A DNA stretch of 64,000 nt, taken from positions 682,001 through 746,000 of the forward strand of contig NZ_CP034413.3 of NCBI RefSeq assembly GCF_005121165.3, read 5' to 3'. Made by a program: the position numbers and the translations under genes. Positions 15,329 to 24,926 of this stretch are shown piece after piece. Position 1 is the first letter of the stretch, and each line of letters opens with the position of its first letter. Source of the DNA: Dysosmobacter welbionis. Its GTDB lineage: Bacteria > Bacillota > Clostridia > Oscillospirales > Oscillospiraceae. The notes beneath the pieces were generated by a model. It saw nothing but the letters and a program-made list of their open reading frames with translations, ran no database searches and had not been told where the DNA came from.

Positions 15329-17050
15329 ATGGAAAAGAAACATTCCAACCCGTACCTTGAGCACATTGGTTCACAGCAAAAACTATTCGAACCCATGATA
15401 CCTACACGACCAATTAGGGACGTAAATAACCACTCAAAAGTTATTTACATAGACGAAACCAGAGAACGCATCCCCGATCCGCCGAATCCGAGAAATCTGT
15501 TAATCCCTATGGACTTTCATGAACCGGATGCAATCGATATGAGCAACAAAGAGATCCTCAAGATGAAGGGCCTTGTTTCGGAACCGGCGATGTACAGAAA
15601 TACTTCCATACCCACGTCAACACCTGTGTACCGTCAGATACAAGTTCCTTCAAAGGATGAGCAGCCCACAGTGCAGGAATTGCTTCCGAAAGTCAAAGTA
15701 TCAAAAGCTACCGACGCTGAGAGCGCTCCCTCTACCTCAGAAGACAAAATGTCACCGTATGATACTGCGCAGTATTTACTTACACGCTTCCACATGAAGT
15801 CAATAAGTAATGTACTGCACATATTTGATGGTCAGTGTTACCGGCCATATCCAACAGATACAGCGTTACGCTTTATTGTTGATAAGTGTCGCTCACAAGC
15901 CAAGGCCGCCGGTACCCCCAGTTTTCCTAAATCGGTATATGATTGTCTTCGCAACGAACCTCGCATTGAATGCAAAGTGGGAGAAAACAGTACTGAACGC
16001 TATCGCTTTGTAACTTTTGAGAATGGAACCCTCGACCTTAAAACAGGCCAGCTACATCCCCATTCACCCCAATATTTTACAACATACTGCCTTAAATGTC
16101 AGTATAACCCGAGCTTCGCTAATCTGTCTACGCCCTATTTTGATACCTTCCTCCATCAGATGAGTGGTGGTGATAGGTTGTTAGAGGCCAGGGTGTTGGA
16201 ATTCATTGGCTACTGTCTTGTTCCGGATCTTGATGGGCGAGTAATTTTCTTGCTTCAAGGTTACTCTGGCGCAGGCAAATCTTTAATTTCGAATTTTCTC
16301 CGCAGTCTTTATCCCGACGAAGTCGTTTCATCGTTGAATGTCCATGAACTTGGTGACAAGTTCGCTGTGTCCGAGTTGAGTCGCAAGGTCATATGTTTGT
16401 CGCCTGACCTTCCCGCCGGAGTGCTCGATGATAAGTCAGTCAGTGCTCTGAAAAAACTCAGTGGCCACGACAAAGTATCCTCCGATGTAAAATTCCAATC
16501 TCGGGTGGAATTTGAGTGCGAGGCAACATTTGTTTTAGCAACAAATCACATGTTATGCACCAAAAGGAGAGATGAGGCATTGATTGACCGTATCGTTGTA
16601 ATTCCCTTTGCCTTCCCCGTGGCAAAGGAGGCCCGCATGCCGTCGTTAATCGATAACCTAAAGGAGGAAACGGATCGTATAGCTAATCGGGCACTACAGG
16701 CATATTTTTGTCTCCGCAGTAAGCATTACATCTTTTCTGGCAACTACGAGATCAATGCGGTTACTGAGGCAACATCAATCAGTAGCGACCTCGAATCATG
16801 TATGGCAGCATTTGTACAAGACTGGATTATTCCCGATCCCAATGGAGGTGTCCATAATTGCGAAGCCTGCGAACTTTTTTGCAGCATTTATAATCTTAGT
16901 ATAAACGATAACGCTTTTTCCCGGTTATTTACTCGGTTTGTTTCTCAAAAACATCCTATTGAACATGGTCGGGTGAGATTGCCCGGTGGTGGAAATCCCA
17001 AAAATTACATAAAAGGAATACGACTTAAGGATGGAGGGCAAGTGAAATGA
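15329..17050 (+). CDS. P4-like SF3 helicase/primase (element 1)
   Basis: A 573-aa protein with a D5_N-type region (VTFENGTLDLKTGQL, about 228-242) and an SF3 ATPase: Walker A QGYSGAGKS near 310, the B motif VICLSPDLPAG, and sensor ATNHM. Viruses, satellites and integrative elements use such proteins to start replication. The first 130 residues are low in motifs and lack an obvious primase active site. The gene overlaps the next by 4 bases. Confidence 0.82.
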   Translation: MEKKHSNPYLEHIGSQQKLFEPMIPTRPIRDVNNHSKVIYIDETRERIPDPPNPRNLLIPMDFHEPDAIDMSNKEILKMKGLVSEPAMYRNTSIPTSTPVYRQIQVPSKDEQPTVQELLPKVKVSKATDAESAPSTSEDKMSPYDTAQYLLTRFHMKSISNVLHIFDGQCYRPYPTDTALRFIVDKCRSQAKAAGTPSFPKSVYDCLRNEPRIECKVGENSTERYRFVTFENGTLDLKTGQLHPHSPQYFTTYCLKCQYNPSFANLSTPYFDTFLHQMSGGDRLLEARVLEFIGYCLVPDLDGRVIFLLQGYSGAGKSLISNFLRSLYPDEVVSSLNVHELGDKFAVSELSRKVICLSPDLPAGVLDDKSVSALKKLSGHDKVSSDVKFQSRVEFECEATFVLATNHMLCTKRRDEALIDRIVVIPFAFPVAKEARMPSLIDNLKEETDRIANRALQAYFCLRSKHYIFSGNYEINAVTEATSISSDLESCMAAFVQDWIIPDPNGGVHNCEACELFCSIYNLSINDNAFSRLFTRFVSQKHPIEHGRVRLPGGGNPKNYIKGIRLKDGGQVK

Positions 17051-17301
17051 GAATTTATGCGGTTTTCGGAGATAATGCTGTTATGATTGAGTATTCCTAT
17101 GAGCACGCAAGGTATTGCCTGCACAAGTACTTCCGTGGTGCACATTACACCAAAGCATTCGGCAGCATTGCCGAGGCAACAGCCGAAGCAACCGACCATC
17201 TGTGGGAAATTGCCCCGCTGAACCGGGCTATACCGGAGTTCCTCAAACCCGGGAAGATTTACTTTGCCAATAAGCTTCCCCTGAATACCCAAGGAGAATA
17301 G
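17047..17301 (+). CDS. Small unknown protein (84 aa)
   Basis: The ATG overlaps the helicase stop (ATGA). Soluble, with aromatic residues and no recognised domain. It sits between helicase and excisionase genes, a slot element 2 does not fill. Confidence 0.6.
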   Translation: MRIYAVFGDNAVMIEYSYEHARYCLHKYFRGAHYTKAFGSIAEATAEATDHLWEIAPLNRAIPEFLKPGKIYFANKLPLNTQGE

Positions 17302-17303
17302 CC

Positions 17304-17570
17304 ATGGCCAAGAAAATGAAATCTGACCCGCCTGAACTGCTCCCGATGCTGATGCCGGCCAGTATGATGGCAAAGGTTTCCGGGATCGGCGAGGCAACTC
17401 TGCGAACCTTGATGGCACAGGGGGAAATCGAATACCTGCAGATCGGCAACCACCGCTTACTCAGCGTCAATGCCATCTGGGCCTATTACGAAACCCATAA
17501 GACACCTTCTAAGCCTGCTATTAAGGCGAGGTTTGACGCTATCCAGAAAATGAATGCGGAGAGCGCATAA
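17304..17570 (+). CDS. xis: Excisionase-like HTH protein (element 1)
   Basis: An 88-aa protein with the MerR-like winged HTH of excisionases: MLMPASMMAKVSGIGEATLR, then IEYLQIGNHRLLSVNAIWAYY. It lies directly upstream of the integrase and matches the 68-aa protein at 30958-31164 of element 2 in the GNHRLLS / GNRRLTT wing. It probably sets the direction of recombination. Confidence 0.78.
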   Translation: MAKKMKSDPPELLPMLMPASMMAKVSGIGEATLRTLMAQGEIEYLQIGNHRLLSVNAIWAYYETHKTPSKPAIKARFDAIQKMNAESA

Positions 17571-17579
17571 TCAAATCTG

Positions 17580-17605
17580 TCCCGGAAGGCACACGCCTTC
17601 CGGGA
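17580..17605 (+). promoter_or_regulatory. Hairpin between xis and int (element 1)
   Basis: TCCCGGAAGGC / GCCTTCCGGGA with an ACAC loop, without a T-run, 28 bases before the integrase start. A hairpin of different sequence occupies the same place in element 2 (31215-31257), so position rather than sequence is conserved. Confidence 0.5.
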
Positions 17606-17632
17606 CTCTGATCCAACTATAAGGAGGCAAAA

Positions 17633-18865
17633 ATGGCTATTACAGAAAGAACCGTTCAAAATAAGCGTAACAGTGTCGGGGAATTAACCGGGAAACCCGG
17701 TATAGTTTACGACGTGAACATCAAGCACAAAGTCAACGGACAGCAGAAAACACATTCCAAGAAAGGTTTTGCCACAAAAAAAGAGGCCTTGCAGTACGAA
17801 GCAGCCATGAAAAACAAGCTTTCAAATCCGTCCTATGTTGCACCTACAGCTGCCCAACGGAAAATGACTGTGGAGGAATATTTGGAGGAATGGGTCGAGC
17901 GGCACGGAAATGCTAATCTCCGTCCCAGTACAAAGGCCAGCTACAGGTCTCATATCCGTAATCACGTGATTCCGTATATCGGAAGCGTTCCGCTTGGGCA
18001 GGTAACTCCTGCCATGCTGGATGATATGTTCCGGCAGTTGTACGAGAAAGGTCTCTCCCATAGCTCAGTGAAATATGCCCATCGCGTTGTAGGGGTTGCT
18101 TTCGAACACGCACGGAAGTACCATTACATCGAAAACAACCCTGCAAGGGACGTTATCACTAAGTTCGGCAAGCAGGGCAAGACTCCTGACCCTTATACGA
18201 CCGAGCAAATGAGCACACTATTTGCCAATGTGGCTGGTTCCAAGTGGGAACTGATCGTGGTTCTCGGAGGCCTTTATGGGCTTCGGTTGTCTGAAATTCT
18301 TGGTCTTCGATGGAGAAATATTGATCTTGAATCCAAGACGTTTGCTGTGGTTGAGCAGCTGCCGTTCGGAATACCGGCGGGAACAGTGACCATTGATGAA
18401 ATGGCTCCTGTAAAATCCAGTGATCGTGTCCTGCCGATCACAGACCTTACTCTGCCATACTTTCAGCGCCAGCTGGCATTACAGGCCGAACAGAGAACTT
18501 TGCTGACCGGAGCGGGACAAGCCTGCTATGACAATGATTTGGTTATCGCCAAGCCCAACGGGGCACCGGAGCGCCGGGAGCGGGTATCCTCGAATTTTGG
18601 TCAGCTTCTGAGGCACACTGGGATGCCTCATATGCGTTTTCATGACTTGAGACATTCGGCAGCAACCAACATGCATCAGCTTACAGGCGATTTTTATACC
18701 GTAGGTATGATCCTGGGGCACAGCTTGAAGGGCATCGGTATCCAGCTCGGAATCTCCAATAACCTTGAGTCTGTCACCGCTCAGTATGTAGATGTGCGTC
18801 TGGATCGGAAACAGGTGGTGCTTGATACATACCATAGAGCTGTGTTGAGTGGCACCAATGTTTAA
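17633..18865 (+). CDS. int: Tyrosine integrase (element 1)
   Basis: A 410-aa phage-type integrase. The N-terminus is an arm-binding AP2-like domain (VYDVNIKHKVNGQQKTHS), then a SAM-like core-binding domain (about 75-160) and a catalytic domain with Arg in YGLRLSE, H-x-x-R in HDLRHSA, His in LGHS and Tyr in TAQYVDV. AAGGAGG lies 8 bases upstream. The element 2 integrase is closely similar over its whole length. It should act on the TGATTTCGA core in tRNA-Ser, with GGGCACCAT repeats as arm sites. Confidence 0.95.
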   Translation: MAITERTVQNKRNSVGELTGKPGIVYDVNIKHKVNGQQKTHSKKGFATKKEALQYEAAMKNKLSNPSYVAPTAAQRKMTVEEYLEEWVERHGNANLRPSTKASYRSHIRNHVIPYIGSVPLGQVTPAMLDDMFRQLYEKGLSHSSVKYAHRVVGVAFEHARKYHYIENNPARDVITKFGKQGKTPDPYTTEQMSTLFANVAGSKWELIVVLGGLYGLRLSEILGLRWRNIDLESKTFAVVEQLPFGIPAGTVTIDEMAPVKSSDRVLPITDLTLPYFQRQLALQAEQRTLLTGAGQACYDNDLVIAKPNGAPERRERVSSNFGQLLRHTGMPHMRFHDLRHSAATNMHQLTGDFYTVGMILGHSLKGIGIQLGISNNLESVTAQYVDVRLDRKQVVLDTYHRAVLSGTNV

Positions 18866-18867
18866 AT

Positions 18868-18904
18868 AATAAGGCCAGCGTTGAATTTCAGCGCTGGCCT
18901 TATT
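18868..18904. terminator. Terminator after integrase 1
   Basis: AATAAGGCCAGCG / CGCTGGCCTTATT (18868-18880 with 18892-18904), between convergent genes. Confidence 0.75.
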
Positions 18905-18931
18905 CTCAACGTATATCTTTTAGTAACACTC

Positions 18932-20565
18932 TTATCTAACTATCGGAATAAACTTCCCTAGATATTCGCGCAAAGCATCATCGCAAACATATACATAGGT
19001 TCCTAATATTCCGCGAGTCAGCAGAACTGCGTAAGTGTTGAGAATATAGTTTTTTAATTCATCATCTGCTACAGACCGTTTCACTTTATTGTCAAAAAAG
19101 TGTTTTCGATTAACTCTAACTTCTCTGCTTTCAGTATCATAATACAAATCCGGGCCAATAACTACCGCAGCATAGTTCAGATCAAGCCCAGGCAATGAAT
19201 ATATGCTGCCCATCTCCTGCTTTGCGTTCGGGTTTCTAAGCCATCCGCCAGTCTGGCGATTCCACCATACATCAACTCCATCGATAGATATGTCCGGTCT
19301 ATCAGGAGAGTCTTTCGCAATCCACTTCCAAGCATACCCTCCACACAATCTACACAAGCCAACAGACTTTTCTTTCATATCAAGAGTCTCAATCATATCG
19401 CTAAAGGAGCAAAAAATCTTGAATTCATAGTTTTTGAAATTTAAAGCGGAGAGCTGTTTTTGATTCAATACGGCATGAATATAGGGAACGTAGTCGTTTC
19501 CGGCGCGAATACGCATCTGATCCTGTAGTTCTACCGGACGGATACCACAATGTGAAATATCAAGGCGTTGATGAAAAACATCGTAAGGAATATCAGAAGG
19601 ACACGCAATTTGCTTTCTATCGTAGAGCAACACAAGACAATCGGAGTTTTTCACAAGCCAGTCTAATTCGTCATGCGTATCATCCAACCCCAGCCTAGTG
19701 TTGCCGCTTCGGAAATTAGTAATATACATACCCAGATTTTTGTTTCTTCGTAATCTGTGCGCCTCGTCACAAATGATAATGTCATAATGCTTTTTTGTAA
19801 CATCAATTGGGCTAATAATCTCTTTATCATAGCCCCCAGGCAGACGCTTAAATGCAGATCTTAGTTCACTTCGTGTGGCAGAATTGGAAAATACCAAACC
19901 GACTTGCTTTCCGTTGAAATCAGGGTTCGTCTTAAGGTGATAGAACAAAGAGGATGCAATGACCGTCTTTCCGGTTCCTGCATCACCTTCCAGAAGTATG
20001 GGCCTAGCCTTTTTTGCCTTTCGTTGTTTTGTGATGCGCTGGTATGTATGGCATTTACAATATTTGTCAAGGTGGCAATCTGTTTATCTGTAAGGCTCGT
20101 TTGAGGAGAATACTTAAACTCCGTTTTATTCAGGATGGCTTGAAACTCTTTGTGCTTTACCAATCCACGCTCTACCAGCTGTGGCCATAGCCTGTCAAAG
20201 CCCAGTTCAAACTCGTTTTTTCGCCGATAAAATGTGCGTTCACCCTCACTGCGATTGATGACATGAAATCTGCGATCAATACGCATTAATTTAATCAAAA
20301 GTTTTTCAAAATGCTTTGCCGGAGTTTCTTCAATGTCCTCGCCTGTTATTACGTGGATTCTCTTAAAATGAAAACGGTAACACCAATCATCCTTACGATG
20401 ATGCTCCTTGCTTCGTTCAATAATATCATTTGTCTCACCGACATACGCATCTCTGCCATTCTCTAAGATATACACATAGTGAAAATCATGAGGGAATGTC
20501 CATTTGCCGTAGTCAGGGGAGGCATAGTCATATGTCGTAATTTCAAAACTAACTGTTGTAACCAT
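18932..20565 (-). pseudogene. GIY-YIG nuclease fused to DUF2075 helicase-like ATPase, frameshifted
   Basis: N-terminus: GIY-YIG endonuclease signature HYVYILENGRDAYVGETND. The second part is a DUF2075 P-loop ATPase: in the other frame Walker A GDAGTGKT, then IIICDEAHRLR (Walker B) and LQDQMRIRAGND. The two frames meet near 20015, at AAAGGCAAAAAAGGC; one missing base in this run explains the break. ATG 20565 is preferred for an AAAGGTG site. Such fusions are seen in defence islands; it lies at the right end of element 1 beside the arm repeats. Either a pseudogene or a homopolymer error. Confidence 0.78.
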
Positions 20566-20748
20566 TTCCATCACCTTTGCATTTAATCAGGCTACATTGA
20601 TTATACAAATAAAATCATACAAACACAACCGAAAATCCCTGTTATCATATCGTCTTATACGTTTCCGTATGATGCGTGGTAACCCTCAAAAGCTATATGA
20701 GTTCTGCATATGATATTCTGAAGTTTTATACGTTTCTACCGCCCCTCT

Positions 20749-20838
20749 GGGCACCATTTGGGCTCCACAGCATTCATTTTCGCCGAATGGTATTCAGTGC
20801 TTGGGCACCACAAACAGGGCACCATGGGCACCATTTTG
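20749..20838. repeat. Right arm-type repeats of element 1
   Basis: Copies of the GGGCACCAT motif: 20749-20759, 20803-20810, 20818-20826 and 20827-20838, plus a degenerate GGGCTCCA at 20760. The order and spacing match the array at 32664-32753 of element 2. 20575-20911 otherwise has no gene. Confidence 0.6.
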
Positions 20839-20876
20839 GTTTTTGCCGCAATCGAAACTTAATATCAAGCAAAGAG

Positions 20877-20911
20877 AAAACCCTTGGAAACTCAGCATTT
20901 CCAAGGGTTTT
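20877..20911. terminator. Terminator carried with the tRNA-Ser 3' half
   Basis: CCCTTGGAAA / TTTCCAAGGG (20881-20890 with 20898-20907), flanked by AAAA and TTTT, directly beyond the encoded CCA of the fragment at 20912. Confidence 0.7.
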
Positions 20912-20968
20912 TGGCGGAGGCGGTGGGATTCGAACCCACGGACGGGATTAACCGTCAAACGATTTCGA
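20912..20968 (-). pseudogene. tRNA-Ser 3' half at the junction of the two elements
   Basis: Minus strand: anticodon-loop TCGAAATC, variable arm, T arm and acceptor strand CGCCTCC, G, CCA. It needs a 5' half starting GGAGGCG, which is not present in this window. After the core GATTTCGA (20961-20968) the sequence becomes the left end of element 2. Confidence 0.8.
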
Positions 20969-21107
20969 GGGGAATAATGCATAAAATATTTGCTCATATT
21001 TGTGCATAACGTTTTATTTTGCCATGGAAAGTAGCTATATAAAAGAAAAATTCCATTTTTCTTCACACTGGTGAATTTCTGACTTCATATCATCACAGAT
21101 CGGCAAA

Positions 21108-21125
21108 AGCACCATTTCGGCACCA
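21108..21125. repeat. Left arm-type repeats of element 2
   Basis: AGCACCATTTCGGCACCAC: two copies of the GGCACCA motif, 147 bp from the left core. Confidence 0.5.
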
Positions 21126-21178
21126 CGCTAAGCAATCATCCTCCCTGGGGTAACGTCAGAGACATCGCGGCTTAAGCC

Positions 21179-21240
21179 GCGTCAAATGAAGGCCGTGCAA
21201 CCCCCTGGCCGGACGGGGGTTGTAGGCCTTCATTTGACGC
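21179..21240. repeat. Two-tier long inverted repeat in the left end of element 2
   Basis: Outer 16-bp arms (21179-21194 with 21225-21240, GCGTCAAATGAAGGCC) enclose an inner 8-bp pair CAACCCCC / GGGGGTTG (198-205 with 215-222 of 21 kb). No protein or T-run is attached. It may be a replication or transfer origin or a small RNA. The rest of 20969-21324 shows only arm repeats. Confidence 0.5.
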
Positions 21241-21324
21241 CTTCCCGACAGGGCGCCGAAGGCCAAAATTTTGACGATGTGGGAGCGGAGGTCGTAGACT
21301 TGTCTTAAACCTCTATACTTTCTA

Positions 21325-22365
21325 TCAAGTCAGAGCTGTAAGTCCCTTTTCTTTCAGGAACGCATCGGAACTATTGATAGCCAAATCAATGTCGACCTGG
21401 TTAATTCGATTGACCTCGGTAGTGGAGCCACTGGAGAGAACGAGCTGGACTTTGCACATCTGGAAGAGGAGAGCTACCAGTTGGACAGTGTTCTCTGTCA
21501 TAAGCTTCTCCGAATCGGTAAATTCGTTCCAGTCAGTTTTTCCGGTAAGAATCACCAAGTTGCCCAGTTGGGCGAGATGTCGCATATACACATTGTTAGT
21601 AGCAGACAGAGCTTTTTCGAACCGTTCTTCTGTCATGTGCAAAGATTCAAGATAGGCACAGATTCGGTCAATTTCTGTCTTGGCTTTTTTCATCTGTTCC
21701 ATAGCCTCGTCCGCTTTGGCTGAGAGCTTGTTTCCGGTAAAGTTGAAGATAATGCCGCCTACCAGGAGACCCATGCCCAGAGTGGTGGCACCAAGAATGG
21801 TGGTTCCAAGAGCTATACCGCCGCCACCGGCAGCCAGTGCACCACCACCCAGGGCAGCCAGCGTGGCGTTAGTGGCAGCTGCACCACTAAGCGAGGCGAT
21901 GGCAGTGCCTGTGGAGGCAGTACCCAAAGCCATAACGGCAGCAGTAGTAGCACCAGCAGCAGCAAACCCACCGGCAGTTCCCAAAGCTGCTCCACTCAGC
22001 CCTCCCAGTAGAACACCAGCACCGACCGACACCTTTTTCAGATCCTCTGGACTGTATGTTGGAATCGTGACGTCACCGTGCTTGAAAGCGCGGAACTCCG
22101 GCTTATTCTGGATGCGCTCAAAAATGTCTGAGAACTTCTGAAAACTCTGCAGAATCTCCAGCTCCAGCTTTCCCAGACGATCCATGGCAGCAGTGCAACG
22201 TTCATTCCTTATCTCAAACCGCCTGACATTGGCTGTATGTGCCTCTTGAGTTTGCTTCATGGTGTCATTGGCTTTTTTCATTTTAACTCCACCATGAATT
22301 GCACTCCCAACACCAGCTGCTCCGGCAACTGCTGCTGCAGCTCCTAAAATTAAAGGTAATGGCAT
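21325..22365 (-). CDS. Glycine-zipper membrane protein with helical flanks
   Basis: A 346-aa protein. The N-terminus is a hydrophobic Ala/Gly stretch (LILGAAAAVAGAAGVG), then a coiled-coil region (30-100), a long Gly/Ala-rich hydrophobic block (about 112-215, with GGGALAAGGGGIALG) of the glycine-zipper kind seen in pore-forming proteins, and a helical C-terminus. It is the last gene of the WYL-YkgJ operon, 13 bases after the YkgJ-like gene. A membrane-acting effector is inference. Confidence 0.6.
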   Translation of the reverse strand: MPLPLILGAAAAVAGAAGVGSAIHGGVKMKKANDTMKQTQEAHTANVRRFEIRNERCTAAMDRLGKLELEILQSFQKFSDIFERIQNKPEFRAFKHGDVTIPTYSPEDLKKVSVGAGVLLGGLSGAALGTAGGFAAAGATTAAVMALGTASTGTAIASLSGAAATNATLAALGGGALAAGGGGIALGTTILGATTLGMGLLVGGIIFNFTGNKLSAKADEAMEQMKKAKTEIDRICAYLESLHMTEERFEKALSATNNVYMRHLAQLGNLVILTGKTDWNEFTDSEKLMTENTVQLVALLFQMCKVQLVLSSGSTTEVNRINQVDIDLAINSSDAFLKEKGLTALT

Positions 22366-22377
22366 CGTAAATTCCTC

Positions 22378-22629
22378 CTATTTTTCTAAATTCTTTAGTC
22401 TTTGGCAGGCCTCGCGGTTCAGGCGATAATATGTATCGATAGGCATCACTTCCTTGAAGAATTTCTGGTAGCTCTCGTCTACTCTGCACAGCAATGGACG
22501 TTTCTCATAAATGCTGCACAGATTTCCAGACAGATATTTGCAGGTGCCATCGCCCCGATCCAGCTCTGCATACAGCTTAGATATATCCAGGTGCCGACAG
22601 CAGGCTCCACAACGATCACACTCAAACAT
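22378..22629 (-). CDS. YkgJ-like cysteine-cluster protein
   Basis: An 83-aa protein with CDRCGACCRH at the N-terminus, then CKYL, LCSIYEKRPLLCR: the CxxCxxCC plus CxxY..RPxxCR pattern of the YkgJ/Fli-associated zinc/iron-chelating family. It lies between two unknown genes in one operon (9 bases after the 429-aa gene). It may bind metal or modify its neighbours. Confidence 0.8.
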   Translation of the reverse strand: MFECDRCGACCRHLDISKLYAELDRGDGTCKYLSGNLCSIYEKRPLLCRVDESYQKFFKEVMPIDTYYRLNREACQRLKNLEK

Positions 22630-22638
22630 AGCGATTGC

Positions 22639-23928
22639 TCATTCGTAAATCAGATGCCGGCTCTTATCCCTCATAAAAGTGTCAAAATCACCTTCCCAGG
22701 GAATCGAAATGCCAAGCTCCACCATGTTCTTTTTCAAAAAGAAATTGAGGCTCTTTTCATCTTCGATGCAGTCAATATAACTTTCAAGCGGTTGGTATTG
22801 GGCGGTTTCTTTTTGGAATGCAGCCAAATCAATTCTTTTGAGTTGCTCCATATATGTTTGCAGTGATGCGGTAATTTTCTTATAGGCATCCAACTGCTTT
22901 TGCAGAGGTGCTTGAATACCAGCCCTGAGGCAAATTTCCTTTAGCACCAGCACCGTGAAACGTCCCCATGCGATGATGTTCATACGAGTAAAAAACATTA
23001 GCCAATTTCCACCAGAACGGACCAATGCGTCTGCCCCATCCATCAAACATAATGTACCATGTCCGAAAAGGAGCATTATGCGCAAGTCGGTATGTGACTG
23101 GGTGGGGATGCACTCCTTTAATGGCTTCTTGAAATAGAATCGCTGCTTTATCATCCAGATAAAACGGACCAATAGCTCACAAAGTAGTACAGGAAGCGAC
23201 ATGGCTATGCCAAACCGGGCGTCGTACCCCTCTTGAAAGGCTCGAACAGCCAATGTGGCCAAATCTTGTTTATCCTGTCCAATGTTGAACTTTCCGAAGT
23301 TGCAAAATTGGAAGAGTTCAAAAAATGGAATCGCCACACCTGATCCTCTTCCAATGTTACCGCGACTACCAGAACTTCCCGCAACATCGGACATGATGTG
23401 TCCAAACCAATTTACAATGCCGCAGAAAACTTTAGAGACAAGGTTATTGCCTTGCAATTCAAAGGATTCTGTTTTGATAGTAACCAGTTTTCCCCCGCTC
23501 ACAAACGAAGATGTAGATGTAAATTGATTTAAGACTGAGAAAAACAATCCGATGATATCGGGCGAATGTGACAGAGATTTGATGTGGTGGTTTTTGGTAC
23601 TCATATTGAATGCACCGCCCACATCCGCTGAATATCTCTGGTCGTAGTTGACTTTATATTGTCTTTCCAGATAACCAATTGCACTAGCAACGTTGCCTTC
23701 TTTTCCAGGTCGTGGAGACCATCCACTTTTTTCTGCAAATTTTTTTACAGCTTCATCTACTTGCGCATCCGTCCATTTTCCAATGACGCTTTGGCTCGGT
23801 GCACCTACTAGAAAAATATCAACTAAACCAGAGACTGCCCCACAGGCCACTGCAATTAAATAGTCGGATGAATCGCAGGCGTGTTTCTGTAGCAGTTCAC
23901 CATCTTTTTTTTCAATTAAATCCTCCAT
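22639..23928 (-). CDS. Unknown 429-aa protein, possible membrane-associated effector
   Basis: No named family recognised. Features: a hydrophobic stretch near residues 24-45 (DYLIAVACGAVSGLVDIFLVG), a Gly/Ser-rich loop (SSGSRGNIGRGSG, about 185-197), further hydrophobic helices (ARFGIAMSLPVLLCELLVRF; LWLMFF-type near 310) and a charged helical C-terminus. The ATG overlaps the stop of the WYL regulator by one base (TAATG), so both are translated together. Confidence 0.6.
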   Translation of the reverse strand: MEDLIEKKDGELLQKHACDSSDYLIAVACGAVSGLVDIFLVGAPSQSVIGKWTDAQVDEAVKKFAEKSGWSPRPGKEGNVASAIGYLERQYKVNYDQRYSADVGGAFNMSTKNHHIKSLSHSPDIIGLFFSVLNQFTSTSSFVSGGKLVTIKTESFELQGNNLVSKVFCGIVNWFGHIMSDVAGSSGSRGNIGRGSGVAIPFFELFQFCNFGKFNIGQDKQDLATLAVRAFQEGYDARFGIAMSLPVLLCELLVRFIWMIKQRFYFKKPLKECIPTQSHTDLRIMLLFGHGTLCLMDGADALVRSGGNWLMFFTRMNIIAWGRFTVLVLKEICLRAGIQAPLQKQLDAYKKITASLQTYMEQLKRIDLAAFQKETAQYQPLESYIDCIEDEKSLNFFLKKNMVELGISIPWEGDFDTFMRDKSRHLIYE

Positions 23929-24896
23929 TATTGCATCCCCTTTCCTTGCTCATTCGTTTTTTGTGGGCAGTCTTTCCAAATTACACGGTCCCCCTGGCTT
24001 CTTAGCCACATTTCAATGCCCTTGCCAAAGACCTCCGCGCGGATCTCATAACATCCGTCGTGCTCACTGAGTATCTCCGCCGTGGAGAGCCGGTCCAGTA
24101 CCGCCTCCACGGATGGCCCTTTATAGATAAAACGCACCGTTTCCAGTTTCCCGCCGTACATGAACTGGACCCGCTTCCGGAACTCCCCCTCAGAGAAACG
24201 GCGGCTGTATGGCACCTGGAAGTGCTCGTCCAGCACCTGGAGCTTCTCGATCCTGTCCACCCGGTAGATCGTGGGGAAGGGATCATCGGCATTCTCAAAG
24301 TGCTCTGCCCGGTCGATGCCCTCAATAAAAGCGGTCAGATAGAAATAGAACTCCGAAAACAGCAGGCCCACAGGCTGGAGCCGTCGGCTCTTCCGCTCTC
24401 CCTGCTGGGTGCGATAGACTGCCTCGACCACGGAATGGCTCCAAATCGCCTGTCCCAGTGTCCAAAGCTGGTTCGAGAGCCGTTTCCCATGATATGGCTC
24501 CACATAGTAGAACCGCTCGTTCGCCAGGATCTGGCCCAGGAGCTTCCGGCTCTGCGGGGAGGCACACCGGCTCAGGAGCTTATCCAGAATCGGCTCCATC
24601 TCATCCTTCGGCATGGAGCGGCTGTCCAGCAGGATTTTGCACACCGCCAGCAGCTCCCCGCAGGAGAGAAAGCTCCCGGCGGCGGAGGTCAGCTCATACC
24701 GCTGCTCCTTCGCCTTGTATAGGATCTCCTGCGGCGGCTCCTGACTGGCAAAAAAATTACGCAGGCAGTCGATGTCCCTCTGGATGCTGCGCTCGTTGAC
24801 ACCAAAGCGAGCAGCGGCTTCTTTTTTCTGCAATCCCTCTCCGTGGACCAGCATTTCATAGAGATACAGCAGGCGGCTGTTCTTGTCTGTCTCCAC
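23928..24896 (-). CDS. WYL-domain transcriptional regulator
   Basis: A 322-aa regulator: N-terminal HTH (EAAARFGVNERSIQRDIDCLRNF), central WYL domain (VEAVYRTQQGERKSRRLQPVGLLFSEFYFYLTAF in outline) and a C-terminal extension. GTG 24896 is chosen because GGAGGTGGTGGC precedes it and the family length fits. WYL proteins often repress phage-defence operons; here it is the first gene of a four-gene unit. Confidence 0.9.
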   Translation of the reverse strand: METDKNSRLLYLYEMLVHGEGLQKKEAAARFGVNERSIQRDIDCLRNFFASQEPPQEILYKAKEQRYELTSAAGSFLSCGELLAVCKILLDSRSMPKDEMEPILDKLLSRCASPQSRKLLGQILANERFYYVEPYHGKRLSNQLWTLGQAIWSHSVVEAVYRTQQGERKSRRLQPVGLLFSEFYFYLTAFIEGIDRAEHFENADDPFPTIYRVDRIEKLQVLDEHFQVPYSRRFSEGEFRKRVQFMYGGKLETVRFIYKGPSVEAVLDRLSTAEILSEHDGCYEIRAEVFGKGIEMWLRSQGDRVIWKDCPQKTNEQGKGMQ

Positions 24897-24926
24897 GCCA
24901 CCACCTCCTGTCTCTATCATAGCAGC

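Larger units (their letters stand above)
3645..20968. mobile_element. Integrative element 1 in tRNA-Ser
   Basis: About 17.3 kb between attachment cores at 3645-3653 (TGATTTCGA) and 20961-20968 (GATTTCGA). Arm-type GGGCACCAT repeats lie near the left end (3781-3800) and right end (20749-20838). It carries P4-like helicase, excisionase-like HTH and integrase genes, and its right end carries a tRNA-Ser 3' half with its own terminator. Much of it is visibly AT-richer than the flanking chromosome. No conjugation genes are visible, so it is probably mobilisable or satellite-like. Confidence 0.82.
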
